From Thermomonas beijingensis (GTDB lineage: Bacteria > Pseudomonadota > Gammaproteobacteria > Xanthomonadales > Xanthomonadaceae): DNA of 64,000 nt. The translations under genes were made by a program, and so were the position numbers. Shown in pieces: positions 17,813 to 27,895 of this stretch (the stretch's first letter is position 1; the number at the start of each line of letters is the position of its first letter). The stretch is from assembly GCF_020034655.1 (NCBI RefSeq), contig NZ_JAIQDJ010000008.1, positions 22,745 through 86,744 of the forward strand, read 5' to 3'. The notes beneath the pieces are model-generated. The model did not search any database, was not told where the DNA came from, and worked only from the letters and a program-made list of their open reading frames with translations.

Positions 17813-19579
17813 GTGAAACGACTGCTGCTTGCCCTCTGTCTGCTGCCTGCGTTTGCCGTTGCCCAAACTGCCGCGCCAGCTGTGCAGCCCACCGTCGCAG
17901 ACAAAGCCTTCCAGTCGATCTACCAAACCGAATGGACATGGCGCACGCAGCAGTCCTCTGGTGGTGATGAGGATGGCGATCCCAACGCCGCCGCACGCAA
18001 CCGCAGCCTGCCCGATGTCAGTCCGCAAGCACAGGCCAACAAGCTGGCTTATCTGGAGGGTGTGCTCAAGCAACTGGATGGCGTGAATGTACGGGCGCTT
18101 TCGGCGGGCGAGCAATTGAACTACGCGATCTATCGCCCGCAGATCGAGCACACGGCGGCGGCGCTGCGCTTTCGTGATTATGAAATGCCGTTCAATTCGG
18201 ATAGCTCGTTCTGGTCGAATCTGGATTTCATGGCCCGCGCCGAGCTGCGCGATGCCGCCGCCTACCACGCCTATGCCGCACGCCTGCGTGATGTGCCGCG
18301 CTACTTCGACCAGCAGATCGCCAACATGCGTGCCGGCCTTGCGCGTGGGTTTTCGGTGCCGCGCGCGGTATTGACCGGGCGCGATGATTCCATCGCGATG
18401 ACTGCGCACCTGAAAGACCCCGAAGCGGCTTCGCTGTGGACACCCTACAAACGAATGCCCTCCACCATTCCGGCCGAGCAACAAGCGGCACTACGCGCAG
18501 AAGGCCGCGCCGCCATCGCGGATGCGGTGATTCCCGCATTTTCCAAACTGCTCACCTTCTTCCGCCAGGACTACATGCCCAAGGCGCGCATCACGCTGGC
18601 CGCCGAAGCCATGCCCAATGGCAAGGCGTGGTATCGCGAGCAGATTCGCAACTACACTACCTTGGACTTAACGCCCGATGAAATTCATGCCATCGGCCTG
18701 CAAGAAGTTGCATCCATCCATGCCGAGATGGACGCGATCATCGACCAGGTGGGGTTCAAAGGCCGCTCGCCGCAAACGCGCTTTGCCGACTTCCTGAGCT
18801 TCCTGCGCAGCGACCCGCAGTTCTACGCCAAGACCCCGCAAGAGCTGCTCAACGATGCCGCCTGGATCAGCAAACGCGTGGATGGCGAAGTGGGGAAAAT
18901 CATCGGCACCCTGCCGCGCGGGCGCTTCACCATCGTGCCGGTACCGGCGTCCATTGCGCCGTTCTGGACCGCAGGCCGGGGCGGTGCGGGTACCTATTGG
19001 CTGAACACCCATGACCTGCCCAGCCGCCCGCTGTACAACCTGCCGGCGCTGACCCTGCACGAGTCTTCCCCCGGGCATTCCTTGCAGCAATCCTTGGTGT
19101 TGGAACAAGGCGAGCTGCCCGGCTTTCGCAAGGAATACATCAGTGCCTACGGCGAGGGTTGGGGCCTGTACAGCGAATGGCTGGGCAAGGAAATGGGCAT
19201 CTACCAGACCCCGTATGAAGACTTCGGCCGGCTGACCTATGCGATGTGGCGCACCTGCCGGCTGGTGATCGACACCGGCGTGCACCACATGGGCTGGACG
19301 CGTGCACAGGCGCTGGCCTACCTGCGCGACAACACCGCGCTGTCCGAGCACGAGATCACCACTGAAGTGGATCGCTACATCAGCTGGCCGGGACAGGCGC
19401 TGTCCTACAAATTGGCCGAGCTGACCATCCGCCGCCTGCGCGGCGAAGCGGAAACCGCACTGGGCAGCAAATTCGACGAGCGAGCCTTCCACGACGTGAT
19501 TCTGTCGCAAGGCTCGGTGCCGCTGCCGGTACTGGAAACCCAAGTGCGTGCGTGGGTGGCGACACAGCAGACGAAGTGA
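17813..19579 (+). CDS. DUF885 family secreted metallopeptidase-like protein
   Basis: A 588-residue protein with a signal peptide (start GTG at 17813: VKRLLLALCLLPAFAVAQ). The DUF885 family is predicted to be zinc peptidase-like; the motif HESSPGH is at about residue 416, with a downstream glutamate in AYGEGWGLYSEWL. The body is alpha-helical and otherwise uncharacterised. It would act in the periplasm. The gene lies 16 bases before the CPBP protease gene on the same strand. Confidence 0.88.
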   Translation: MKRLLLALCLLPAFAVAQTAAPAVQPTVADKAFQSIYQTEWTWRTQQSSGGDEDGDPNAAARNRSLPDVSPQAQANKLAYLEGVLKQLDGVNVRALSAGEQLNYAIYRPQIEHTAAALRFRDYEMPFNSDSSFWSNLDFMARAELRDAAAYHAYAARLRDVPRYFDQQIANMRAGLARGFSVPRAVLTGRDDSIAMTAHLKDPEAASLWTPYKRMPSTIPAEQQAALRAEGRAAIADAVIPAFSKLLTFFRQDYMPKARITLAAEAMPNGKAWYREQIRNYTTLDLTPDEIHAIGLQEVASIHAEMDAIIDQVGFKGRSPQTRFADFLSFLRSDPQFYAKTPQELLNDAAWISKRVDGEVGKIIGTLPRGRFTIVPVPASIAPFWTAGRGGAGTYWLNTHDLPSRPLYNLPALTLHESSPGHSLQQSLVLEQGELPGFRKEYISAYGEGWGLYSEWLGKEMGIYQTPYEDFGRLTYAMWRTCRLVIDTGVHHMGWTRAQALAYLRDNTALSEHEITTEVDRYISWPGQALSYKLAELTIRRLRGEAETALGSKFDERAFHDVILSQGSVPLPVLETQVRAWVATQQTK

Positions 19580-19595
19580 ACACAAGGCAACGCCC

Positions 19596-20339
19596 ATGAA
19601 CAAGCGCGTCGTACTCGGATTCTTGTTGCTGCTGGTGGTCTATCAGGCCTCGGAAGGCCTGCAAACCGTGGTTGCACGCGGCAATCCGCTGGGGCCGGCA
19701 TTGATGCTGTTGGCGCTGGCCCTGGCATGGCCGGTGGGGCGCTGGATCGACGGCAGCGGTTGGCGCGCGTTCGGGCTGCTGCGCCCGCGCTGGCTGGGGC
19801 TGCTGGGTGGTGGGTTGCTGCTGGCGATCCTGGCGAAATTTGCCGCCGAAGCATTGGCGCTGGGGCTGGGCATCGAGACGTTCGCACCGATGCTCGCGTT
19901 GCCGGTTTCGGCCTTGGGCCTGCTGGCGCTGACCACCTTTATCCCGTCACTGGCCGAAGACATCCTCACCCGCGGCTTTCTGCTGCGCTTCACGCCCAAG
20001 CCGCTGGGCTTCTGGGCCTATGTGCTGGCTTCGGCGCTGCTCTACACCGGCAATCATCTGTGGCGCTTCGACTGGGGCCTGACCGAACAACTGCGCCTGT
20101 TCTGCCTCGGCCTGGCCTACGCCGCGGCAGCCTATCGCTTCCGCTCGCTGTGGGCCGCCGTGGGTCTGCATTGGGGCTGGAATTTTGCCGGTGCCGCGCT
20201 TTCGCAAGCGTGGCCCACCACGCTGGCGGACGCCGCCAGTGGCCGGCTGGTCTCGGCGGCCGTGCATTTGCTGCTGTTTGCCGTCATTGCCGGTTGGGTG
20301 CACGCAGCGCAGCCCGCCGATAACCCCAGCAAGGTTTGA
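19596..20339 (+). CDS. CPBP family intramembrane metalloprotease
   Basis: A 247-residue membrane protein with about seven hydrophobic segments. The three CPBP/Abi motifs are visible: EDILTRGFLLR (an altered EExxxR, with Glu-Asp instead of Glu-Glu), GNHLWRF (motif 2) and HWGWNFAG (motif 3). The family includes CAAX prenyl proteases and bacteriocin-immunity proteins; the substrate here is unknown. It follows the DUF885 gene closely and is convergent with acs. Confidence 0.85.
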   Translation: MNKRVVLGFLLLLVVYQASEGLQTVVARGNPLGPALMLLALALAWPVGRWIDGSGWRAFGLLRPRWLGLLGGGLLLAILAKFAAEALALGLGIETFAPMLALPVSALGLLALTTFIPSLAEDILTRGFLLRFTPKPLGFWAYVLASALLYTGNHLWRFDWGLTEQLRLFCLGLAYAAAAYRFRSLWAAVGLHWGWNFAGAALSQAWPTTLADAASGRLVSAAVHLLLFAVIAGWVHAAQPADNPSKV

Positions 20340-20347
20340 TCGAAGGT

Positions 20348-20379
20348 CGAGCAATCTGCGGTGGCCGCAGAGCTGCTCG
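20348..20379. terminator. Hairpin between the convergent CPBP and acs genes
   Basis: CGAGCA/TGCTCG arms enclose a second stem CTGCGG-TGG-CCGCAG, giving a strong near-symmetric hairpin between convergent genes. There is no T-run, so termination on either strand is inferred from position only. Confidence 0.5.
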
Positions 20380-20412
20380 GCCCGCAACCCGGCCGCGCGC
20401 TGCGCAAGTTGC

Positions 20413-22356
20413 TTACGCCTCGCGCCGGTTTTGCACCAGCGACTCCACCACCGAGGGATCGGCCAGGGTCGTGGTGTCGCCGAGTTGGTCGGGGGCGTTT
20501 TCGGCGATCTTGCGCAGGATGCGGCGCATGATCTTGCCGCTGCGGGTTTTGGGCAGGCCGGGCGCCCACTGGATGAAGTCGGGGGTGGCGGTGGGGCCAA
20601 TCTCGTTGCGTACCTGTTGCACCAATTCGCGGCGCAGGGCTTCGCTGGGCTCGATGCCCTGCTTCAACGTCACGTAGGCATAAATGCCTTGGCCCTTGAG
20701 GTCATGCGGGAAGCCCACTACCGCCGCTTCGGCCACATCCTTGTGCAGCACCAGGGCGCTTTCCACTTCGGCGGTACCAATCCGGTGGCCGCTGACATTG
20801 ATCACATCATCCACGCGGCCGGTGATCCAGTAATAGCCATCGGCATCGCGGCGGCAACCATCGCCACTGAAATACATCCCGGGATAGGTTTTGAAATAGG
20901 TGTCGATGAACCGCTGGTGGTCGCCATACACGCTGCGCATCTGCCCGGGCCACGAATCCAGCAGTACCAGATTGCCTTCGGTAGCGCCATGCAACACATG
21001 GCCCTCGGCATCCACCAGGGCCGGCACCACGCCCGGCAACGGCTGGGTGGCTGAACCGGGTTTGAGATCCGTCACCCCGGGAATGGGGGTGATCAAAATG
21101 CCGCCGGTTTCGGTTTGCCACCAGGTATCCACGATCGGGCAACGCGCCTCGCCCACCACATCGAAATACCAACGCCACGCTTCCGGATTGATCGGCTCGC
21201 CCACGCTGCCCAGCAGGCGCAGACTCTTGCGCGACGTTGCCCGCACCGGCGCTTCGCCTTCCCGCATCAAGGCGCGAATGGCGGTGGGTGCGGTATAGAA
21301 AATCGTCACCTGATGCTTGTCGATCACCTCCCAGAACCGGGAGAAATTGGGATAGTTGGGCACGCCTTCAAACATCACCTCGGTACAGCCATTGGCCAGC
21401 GGGCCATACACGATATAGCTGTGGCCCGTCACCCAGCCCACATCGGCGGTGCACCAGAACACATCCTCGGGTTTGAGGTCGAAGGTGACATCGTGGGTGT
21501 ACGCACTCCACAGCAGATAGCCGGCAGTGGTGTGCAACACGCCTTTGGGTTTGCCGGTGCTGCCGGATGTGTAGAGGATGAACAACGGGTCTTCCGCGTG
21601 CATGCGTTCGGGTTCGCAGGTCGCCGGCTGGCCATCCATCACCGCATCCAACCAACGGTCGCGCGGCATCTGCATGTCCACCGCGCCGCCGGTATGCCGC
21701 ACCACCAGCACGGTCTCCACCGAGTGGGTGCCGGGCAGCTTGAGCGCCGCGTCCACGTTCGCCTTCAGCGGCACCTTCTTGCCGCCGCGCAGGCCTTCGT
21801 CGGCGGTGATGATCAGCTTGCTGGTGCAGTCGGCCACACGGTCGGCGATGGAGTTGGGCGCGAAGCCGCCGAACACCACCATGTGGATCGCACCGATGCG
21901 CGCACAGGCCAGCATCGCAATGGCCGCCTCCGGGATCATCGGCAAATAGATCGTCACGCGATCGCCCTTGCCAATACCCAAATTGCGCAGTGCGTTGGCC
22001 AATTGGCAGACGCGCGCATGCAGCTGGCGGTAGGTGAGTTTTTGCGCCACCGCATCGGGGCTGTCGGGCTCGAAAATCAGTGCGGTTTTATCGCCGTTTG
22101 TTGCCAGATGCCGATCCAGGCAATTCACGCTGGCGTTGAGCTGGCCATCGGCAAACCAACGGATGCGGAAGTCTTTCAGATCAAAGCTGACATCCTTGAT
22201 GACGGTGGGTGCGGTGTACCAATCCAGGCGCGTGGCCATCTGACCCCAGAAGGCATCCGGGTCTTGCCGGGCCTGGGCGTAATCGCGTTGGTAATCTGCA
22301 GCTGAAAGATTGGCCTGTGCCGCAAATGCCGGATCCACCGGGTATAAGTCGCTCAT
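20413..22356 (-). CDS. acs: Acetyl-CoA synthetase
   Basis: This enzyme activates acetate to acetyl-CoA through acetyl-AMP. The 647-residue protein is the normal length. It has the AMP-binding motif [16 protein letters not shown], the [10 protein letters not shown] motif and the C-terminal hinge/acetylation site [14 protein letters not shown], where lysine acetylation controls activity in homologues. The start at 22356 (MSDLYPVDP) follows GGAG at good spacing. It is divergent from the M13 peptidase across a 239-bp region with two palindromes. Confidence 0.97.
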   Translation of the reverse strand: MSDLYPVDPAFAAQANLSAADYQRDYAQARQDPDAFWGQMATRLDWYTAPTVIKDVSFDLKDFRIRWFADGQLNASVNCLDRHLATNGDKTALIFEPDSPDAVAQKLTYRQLHARVCQLANALRNLGIGKGDRVTIYLPMIPEAAIAMLACARIGAIHMVVFGGFAPNSIADRVADCTSKLIITADEGLRGGKKVPLKANVDAALKLPGTHSVETVLVVRHTGGAVDMQMPRDRWLDAVMDGQPATCEPERMHAEDPLFILYTSGSTGKPKGVLHTTAGYLLWSAYTHDVTFDLKPEDVFWCTADVGWVTGHSYIVYGPLANGCTEVMFEGVPNYPNFSRFWEVIDKHQVTIFYTAPTAIRALMREGEAPVRATSRKSLRLLGSVGEPINPEAWRWYFDVVGEARCPIVDTWWQTETGGILITPIPGVTDLKPGSATQPLPGVVPALVDAEGHVLHGATEGNLVLLDSWPGQMRSVYGDHQRFIDTYFKTYPGMYFSGDGCRRDADGYYWITGRVDDVINVSGHRIGTAEVESALVLHKDVAEAAVVGFPHDLKGQGIYAYVTLKQGIEPSEALRRELVQQVRNEIGPTATPDFIQWAPGLPKTRSGKIMRRILRKIAENAPDQLGDTTTLADPSVVESLVQNRREA

Positions 22357-22469
22357 GTGATGCTCCAAGGATGCGGTGCGCGCACGACACCGTGCGTAGT
22401 TCTTGAGTGTGCCGCAAGCGCGCCGGGCCAGACGTTGATTTCCTGTTAAATCCGGTGCAATTTCGCCAT

Positions 22470-22481
22470 CTTGTCCACAAG
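22470..22481. promoter_or_regulatory. Palindrome in the acs/M13 peptidase divergent region
   Basis: CTTGTCCACAAG is a perfect palindrome with 5-bp arms and a 2-base centre, placed 114 bases upstream of acs. A regulator site is possible; none is identified. Confidence 0.35.
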
Positions 22482-22502
22482 ACAATCTGACTTCCTGCAC
22501 AT

Positions 22503-22518
22503 GTTTGCAACTGCAAAC
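22503..22518. promoter_or_regulatory. Second palindrome in the acs/M13 peptidase divergent region
   Basis: GTTTGCAACTGCAAAC has perfect 7-bp arms around AC. It lies 78 bases before the M13 peptidase start and about 150 bases before acs, a plausible operator for either gene. Confidence 0.45.
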
Positions 22519-22595
22519 GGTGCAGGATAGGCGCACCGTGGTCCTGTTTCACGCATCCCCATCACGCATTCCTTTCACTCAAGAAGAGCCTTCTC

Positions 22596-24710
22596 ATGTT
22601 GCCAGCCTCCTTTCGCCGCACCCCGTTGGCGCTTGCCATGCTCTGCACTCTTGCCGGCCTGTCACTGACCGCCTGCAAACCCAAGACCGAATCCGCCAGC
22701 ACCGCGCCGGTCGCCGCCGCACCCGCTGCCGCGCCCACCGTGGGCATTGATCTGGCCGGCATCGACAAAGCCGTGCAGCCGGGTGACGACTTCTACGCCT
22801 ATGCCAACGGCATCTGGCAGCAGAAGACCGAAATTCCCGCCGACCGCGCCAGCACGGGGGTGTTCTACAGCGTGTTCGAAAAGGCGGAAAAGCGCCTGTC
22901 CGATTTGGTGCAGGGCCTGCAAAAGCAAAACCCGGCCGTCGGCAGCAACGAGCGCAAGATCGCCGATTATTACGCTGCCTACATGGATGAAGCCGGCATC
23001 GAAGCGCATGGCATGTCACCGCTGCAAGCCAAGTTGGCGGAAGTGGATGCAATTGCCGATGGCGCGTCCCTGTCGCGCTATCTGGGCGGCACGTTGCGCG
23101 CCGACGTGGACCCGGTGAACGCCACCAATTACTACACCGAACACCTGCTGGGGCTGTTTGTGGCCGCAGGTTTGAATGACCCCAGCAAGAACACCGGCTA
23201 CCTGCTGCAAGGTGGCCTCGGCATGCCCGACCGCGAGTACTACCTGTCTGCCGACAAGGACATGGCGAAAAACCGCGAGGCCTACAAAACCTACATCGCC
23301 GCCCTGCTCAAACAGGCCGGCCAGGCCGATGCCACCCAGCAGGCGCAGGCCATCTTTGATCTGGAAATGAAGATCGCCAAGGCGCAGGCCAGCGTGGTGG
23401 ATACCCAGGACATCCACAAGGCCAACAATCCGTGGCCGGTGGCCGACTTCGTCAAGCAAGCGCCGGGCATGGATTGGACGGCATTCTTCGATGCCGCCGG
23501 GCTGGCCAAGCAGTCCACCCTGATTGCATGGCAGCCCAACGCCATCAAGCAACTGTCGGCGCTGGTGGCCAGCCAACCGCTGCCGGTGTGGAAGGACTAC
23601 CTGCGCTTCCACCTGATCAACCAAAGTGCAGGCCTGTTGCCCAAGGCCTATGCCGATCTGCGCTTTGGCTTCTATGGCACCCAGTTGTCGGGTGCCACCC
23701 AGCAGCGTGATCGCTGGAAGCGCGCACTGGCCGCCACCGACAGCGCGCTGGGCGATGCCATCGGTCAGCTGTATGTGAAACAGTACTTCCCGGCCAGCTC
23801 CAAGGCGCAGGTGGAAGATCTGGTGCACAACATCTTGGCCGCGTTCCGCGATGGCGTGGACAAGCTGGCATGGATGACCCCGGAGACCAAAAAGCAGGCC
23901 AAGCAGAAAGCCGAAACCATGCTGGTGGGCGTGGGCTATCCGGACACGTGGCGCGATTATTCCAAGCTCGACATCAAGCCCGATGACGCTTTGGGCAATG
24001 CGCAACGCGCGGGCCTGGCCGAATACCAGCACCAGCTGGCCAAGCTGGGCACTCCGCCCGACCGCAAGGAATGGTGGATGACCCCGCAAACCGTGAACGC
24101 AGTGAACCTGCCCCTGCAAAATGCGATGAATTTCCCGGCCGCGATTCTGGAAGCGCCGTTCTTCGATCCCAAGGCCGATGCGGCCGCCAACTACGGCGCG
24201 ATCGGTGCGGTGATTGGCCACGAAATCAGCCACGGGTTCGATAATCTGGGAGCCGAATTCGACGACCAGGGCCGCCTGCACAATTGGTGGACCCCCGATG
24301 ATGCCGCCCACTTCAAAGCCGCCGCCGACAAACTGGCCGCGCAGTACGACAGTTACGAAGCGCTGCCGGGTCTGCACATCAACGGCAAGCAAACCTTGGG
24401 CGAAAACATCGCCGATGTGTCCGGCCTGCAAGCGGCGTATGTGGCCTATCACAAGTCACTCAATGGCAAAGACGCCCCGGTGATCGACGGCCTGACCGGC
24501 GATCAGCGCTTCTTCCTTGCGTTTGCACAAGCCTGGCGCACCAAGATGCGCGATGCCGCACTGCGCTCGCAGGTGGTGGGCAACGAACACGCCCCCGGCC
24601 AGTGGCGCGCACTCACCGTGCGCAACATCGATGCGTGGTACGCCACCTTCAATGTGAAGGATGGGCAGAAACTCTACCTGGCACCGGATGCGCGCGTGAA
24701 GATCTGGTAA
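22596..24710 (+). CDS. M13 (neprilysin/PepO) family metallopeptidase, lipoprotein
   Basis: A 704-residue zinc endopeptidase with a lipoprotein signal (lipobox LTAC near residue 27), so it is probably anchored to a periplasm-facing membrane. The zinc motif GHEISHGFDN is at about residue 540, the third ligand region ENIADVSG is about 60 residues later, and the C-terminus ends in VKIW as in many M13 enzymes (often CxxW). It is followed by a strong terminator. It cleaves peptides; the physiological substrate is not known. Confidence 0.94.
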   Translation: MLPASFRRTPLALAMLCTLAGLSLTACKPKTESASTAPVAAAPAAAPTVGIDLAGIDKAVQPGDDFYAYANGIWQQKTEIPADRASTGVFYSVFEKAEKRLSDLVQGLQKQNPAVGSNERKIADYYAAYMDEAGIEAHGMSPLQAKLAEVDAIADGASLSRYLGGTLRADVDPVNATNYYTEHLLGLFVAAGLNDPSKNTGYLLQGGLGMPDREYYLSADKDMAKNREAYKTYIAALLKQAGQADATQQAQAIFDLEMKIAKAQASVVDTQDIHKANNPWPVADFVKQAPGMDWTAFFDAAGLAKQSTLIAWQPNAIKQLSALVASQPLPVWKDYLRFHLINQSAGLLPKAYADLRFGFYGTQLSGATQQRDRWKRALAATDSALGDAIGQLYVKQYFPASSKAQVEDLVHNILAAFRDGVDKLAWMTPETKKQAKQKAETMLVGVGYPDTWRDYSKLDIKPDDALGNAQRAGLAEYQHQLAKLGTPPDRKEWWMTPQTVNAVNLPLQNAMNFPAAILEAPFFDPKADAAANYGAIGAVIGHEISHGFDNLGAEFDDQGRLHNWWTPDDAAHFKAAADKLAAQYDSYEALPGLHINGKQTLGENIADVSGLQAAYVAYHKSLNGKDAPVIDGLTGDQRFFLAFAQAWRTKMRDAALRSQVVGNEHAPGQWRALTVRNIDAWYATFNVKDGQKLYLAPDARVKIW

Positions 24711-24730
24711 GCCACTCGCAAAAAGCAGCC

Positions 24731-24763
24731 AACAAAACGCCGGCCTTGGGTCGGCGTTTTGTT
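24731..24763. terminator. Bidirectional intrinsic terminator
   Basis: A 12-bp perfect stem (AACAAAACGCCG / CGGCGTTTTGTT) with a 9-nt loop and T-rich ends on both strands lies between the convergent M13 peptidase and DUF2058 genes. Confidence 0.88.
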
Positions 24764-24768
24764 GTGCC

Positions 24769-25323
24769 TCACCACATCAGATCATCCGGTACCGTGAACT
24801 GCGCGTAGTAGGCATCGTCCTCTGACGTGCTGCTTGCGGCGGTATCACTGGCGGCTTGGCCGTGATCCAGCACGATGAGTTCGGGCGCACGGTCGCGCAC
24901 TTTGCTGGCGGCATTGCGCGGCAGCAGGGCGTAGCGCTCGCCCGATTGCGCAATCACCAATGCGCCGCTGGCCAGTTGCTTGCGCAGCGCATCGTCCACC
25001 CGCACGCTGCGGATCGCGTCACCGGCAGCGAAGCGGTAGTCCTGTTCGCCGGCCTGCGCCACGTGCTTGTCTGCGATGATTTGCCGCGCCTGCGCATGCA
25101 GTTCGCGGCTGCGGGCCTGCGCCTTGCGCTGCGCTTCCAGTGCGCGGTCGTGCTCGGCCTTGCCGGCACGCGCACGTTCGGCTTCGCGTTGTGCATCGGT
25201 TTGGGTTTGCGCGGACTTGGCGTGGTGCGCCAAGTGCTGTTCACGCGCCACTTCCGCAGCCTTGGATTTTTTGACCAAGCCGGCCTTGAGGAGTTGTTGT
25301 TGCAGGGGGTTGAGCTTGGCCAT
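24769..25323 (-). CDS. DUF2058 (YaiL-like) protein
   Basis: A 184-residue protein starting MAKLNPLQQQLLKAGLV, the DUF2058 signature. The middle (about 20-85) is a charged, alanine-, arginine- and glutamate-rich helix, probably coiled coil; the C-terminal part (YRFAAGDAIRSVRVDDALRK) is conserved in the family. The E. coli homologue YaiL is reported as nucleoprotein/polysome-associated, but the role is unclear. It is followed by the shared terminator. Confidence 0.85.
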   Translation of the reverse strand: MAKLNPLQQQLLKAGLVKKSKAAEVAREQHLAHHAKSAQTQTDAQREAERARAGKAEHDRALEAQRKAQARSRELHAQARQIIADKHVAQAGEQDYRFAAGDAIRSVRVDDALRKQLASGALVIAQSGERYALLPRNAASKVRDRAPELIVLDHGQAASDTAASSTSEDDAYYAQFTVPDDLMW

Positions 25324-25380
25324 GCGGCAGAGACGGGTTGAAAATTTGCGCCATCATACGGCCACCCGCTGCGGGCTGGC

Positions 25381-25716
25381 TTATTGCGGCGGCGCTGCCA
25401 ATTCCTTGGCGCCCAGGAACCCGTCGTGATTCATATCCTGCTTGCGAAAGCGCTCGGCCAGTTGCGCGCGGTAGGCCTCACGCGTGATGGGCTTGCGCTT
25501 GCCGCCGGGCTGCTCGTCGGCATTCAGTACGCCATCGTGGTTGCGGTCCATCCGATCAAAGGCATAACTCAACCAGTCTTGATATTCGAGCAAGGACACC
25601 CGGCCATCGCCATCGCTATCCATCTTCGCCAGGTAATCGCTGCTGCGCTGGACTTGTGCCGGTGCTGCGAGTGGCAGTACACATGTCAATAGCGCAACAG
25701 CGGTGGCCCGCCTCAT
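25381..25716 (-). CDS. Secreted EF-hand calcium-binding protein
   Basis: A 111-residue protein with a signal peptide (MRRATAVALLTCVLPLAAPAQ). Three EF-hand loops are visible: DSDGDGRVSLLEY, DRNHDGVLNADE and DMNHDGFLGAKE, each with acidic residues at the calcium-ligand positions. The start at 25716 is set by the signal peptide. It lies 10 bases after the desaturase gene on the same strand, so the two are probably co-transcribed. A calcium-sensing or buffering role is inferred from the loops only. Confidence 0.85.
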   Translation of the reverse strand: MRRATAVALLTCVLPLAAPAQVQRSSDYLAKMDSDGDGRVSLLEYQDWLSYAFDRMDRNHDGVLNADEQPGGKRKPITREAYRAQLAERFRKQDMNHDGFLGAKELAAPPQ

Positions 25717-25726
25717 GCCGGCAAGC

Positions 25727-26929
25727 TCATGCCGGCAAAAGCGCATAGCCGCGCAAACGGGCGGCGTAATCTTGCAGCGCACGCACGCCACTGGCTTCGG
25801 CCTCGGCACACCATGCCTGCAAGCGCTTGAGTTTTTCAGTCGCATCGTGGCCGCGGCTTTCCAACACTTCGGCCAAGCGATTGCGATGCTCGACCAAGGT
25901 CTGGATGCGCGGCTTGGATGCCACCCATACCCGCAATTGCTCGCGTGCGTCCGGCTTCAGCCAGCGGCCATCGTCTGCGATACCACGCCGCAGTTTGCGT
26001 GGCAGCAAGGCGCGCAACTTGGCACCGGCGGCCGCGGCTTCATCGCACAGGGCCGGCTTCAACACATTGCGCTGGTAGTCGGTCATGGCTTGGAAACGAT
26101 GCGCGACCAAAGCTTTCAAGGTTTCCGTATCCGGGGTCTGGATGTTGGGGCGCAGATTCAGACGTGGTGCCACCCTGAGCACCTTGGCCAGGCGCAGCGC
26201 AGCTAGCACGCGGATGGCGGCCCAACCGATATCGAACTCGAACCGGCGCATCGCAAACCGCGCCGAAGACGGAAATGCGTGATGGTTGTTATGCAATTCT
26301 TCGCCACCAATCCACACCGCCCACGGGGTCAAGTTGGTGGCGGTGTCGGTGGTTTCGAAATTACGGTAGCCCCACCAGTGTCCCAGGCCATTGATCACAC
26401 CGGCTGCCCAAAACGGAATCCACGCCATCTGGATGGCCCACACCGCGACACCCTTGGCCCCGAACAACACGAAACTGATCAGCAAGAGCAACTGCACGCC
26501 CAAATCGGGGAAACGGCTATATAGGTGGCGCTCCACCGCATCGTCCGGGCAGCCCTTGCCGTATTGCTCGATGCAGGCACGATCCAGCCGCGCTTCGCGA
26601 TACAAATCACCGCCGCGCCAGAACACCATGCCGATGCCTTTGATCATCGGGCTATGTGGGTCATCCTCGGTTTCGCATTTGGCGTGGTGCTTGCGATGGA
26701 TTGCCGTCCACTCGCGGGTCAGCATCGAGGTGGTCAACCAACTCCAGAACCGGAAGAAGTGCGCCAGCAGCGGGTGAAAATCCACACCGCGATGGGCTTG
26801 GCTACGGTGCAGATACAACGTCACCGTGAAAATGGTGATCTGGGTGACCACCAGCAGATACAACAACATCTCCAGCCAGCCAAGTTGCAGCAGGCCACCG
26901 GCAATGAAATCCAGAATCGACACAGACAT
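25727..26929 (-). CDS. Membrane fatty-acid desaturase (delta-9 type)
   Basis: A 400-residue di-iron membrane desaturase that would introduce double bonds into acyl chains. The three histidine boxes are HRSQAH, HRKHH and HNNHHAFPSS, with hydrophobic segments around them. The protein is longer than minimal desaturases; the C-terminal 150 residues are soluble, basic and helix-rich. The start at 26929 (MSVSILDFIAGG) precedes the first membrane segment. It is divergent from mutM and shares an operon with the EF-hand gene. Confidence 0.92.
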   Translation of the reverse strand: MSVSILDFIAGGLLQLGWLEMLLYLLVVTQITIFTVTLYLHRSQAHRGVDFHPLLAHFFRFWSWLTTSMLTREWTAIHRKHHAKCETEDDPHSPMIKGIGMVFWRGGDLYREARLDRACIEQYGKGCPDDAVERHLYSRFPDLGVQLLLLISFVLFGAKGVAVWAIQMAWIPFWAAGVINGLGHWWGYRNFETTDTATNLTPWAVWIGGEELHNNHHAFPSSARFAMRRFEFDIGWAAIRVLAALRLAKVLRVAPRLNLRPNIQTPDTETLKALVAHRFQAMTDYQRNVLKPALCDEAAAAGAKLRALLPRKLRRGIADDGRWLKPDAREQLRVWVASKPRIQTLVEHRNRLAEVLESRGHDATEKLKRLQAWCAEAEASGVRALQDYAARLRGYALLPA

Positions 26930-27007
26930 TACGGGACTCGGAAAGGGTGGAAATAGCCAATCAGCCGCCATGATGCCATGCCCTAGCTGAGTGGTGCCCA
27001 GGCACGG

Positions 27008-27013
27008 CATGAT
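27008..27013 (+). promoter_or_regulatory. -10-like element of mutM
   Basis: CATGAT ends 6 bases before the ATG at 27020, the same leaderless spacing seen at hemC and rsmG; the hexamer itself is a weaker match. Confidence 0.4.
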
Positions 27014-27019
27014 GGCCGC

Positions 27020-27832
27020 ATGCCCGAGCTCCCCGAAGTTGAAACCACCCGCCGTGGCCTGGCCCCGCATGTGGAAGGCCGGCGCGTAACCGGCGTTGTG
27101 CTGCGGCGCGTGGATCTGCGCTGGCCGATCCCGCCGGAAGTATCGGTGCTGCTGCCGGGGCAACGTATCCGCGGCATTTACCGGCGCGCCAAATATTTGC
27201 TGCTGGATACCGCGGCCGGGAGTGCGTTGTTGCACCTGGGCATGTCCGGCAATTTGCGGGTGGTGCCGCCGGTGACCCCGGTGCGCGCGCATGACCATGT
27301 GGACATCGCGCTGGACAATGGTCAGCTGTTGCGATTTCACGATCCGCGCCGGTTTGGTTGCCTGCTCTGGCAAGCGCCGGGGCAAACCCATTCGCTGCTG
27401 GCGGGGCTTGGCCCCGAGCCCCTAGAAGCGGGCTTCGATGGCGACTATCTGTTTGCACGCAGCCGAGGTCGCAGCAGTGCTGTCAAAACCTTCCTGATGG
27501 ATCAGGCAGTAGTCGTGGGGGTGGGCAATATCTACGCCGCCGAAGCGCTGTTCATGGCCGGCATCTCACCGCTGCGCGCAGCCGGCAAGATCAGCCGTGA
27601 ACGTTATGCCGCGCTGGCGGCGGCATCGCAACAGGTGCTGCAGCAGGCCATCGAGCGCGGCGGCACCACCTTGCGCGACTTCATCGCACCCGATGGTGCG
27701 CGGGGCTATTTCGAGCAGGAATTGCAGGTGTATGGGCGTGCTGGTGCGCCCTGTCCGCGCTGTGGCCGCGCATTGAAGCATGCGCTTATCGGCCAGCGTG
27801 CCAGTGTCTGGTGCGGGCACTGCCAACGCTGA
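27020..27832 (+). CDS. mutM: Formamidopyrimidine-DNA glycosylase (MutM/Fpg)
   Basis: This enzyme removes 8-oxoguanine and formamidopyrimidines from DNA. The 270-residue protein begins [14 protein letters not shown], with catalytic Pro2 and Glu3. The helix-two-turn-helix ([12 protein letters not shown]) and C-terminal zinc finger (CPRCGRAL and WCGHCQR) are intact. Start and length are typical. It is divergent from the desaturase and precedes the ECF sigma gene by 63 bases. Confidence 0.97.
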   Translation: MPELPEVETTRRGLAPHVEGRRVTGVVLRRVDLRWPIPPEVSVLLPGQRIRGIYRRAKYLLLDTAAGSALLHLGMSGNLRVVPPVTPVRAHDHVDIALDNGQLLRFHDPRRFGCLLWQAPGQTHSLLAGLGPEPLEAGFDGDYLFARSRGRSSAVKTFLMDQAVVVGVGNIYAAEALFMAGISPLRAAGKISRERYAALAAASQQVLQQAIERGGTTLRDFIAPDGARGYFEQELQVYGRAGAPCPRCGRALKHALIGQRASVWCGHCQR

Positions 27833-27895
27833 CGGTTGCGCAAGCACAACCCGCATTCGTTATGCTGCCGCTTCCCCCGTCTCCTGTTGGCCGCA

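Noticed and set aside
21115..22305. A 396-codon open frame opposite acs
   Set aside because: Antisense shadow of acs with no domain signature.
23016..24452. A 478-codon open frame opposite the M13 peptidase
   Set aside because: Shadow of the peptidase frame; no motif and no ribosome site.
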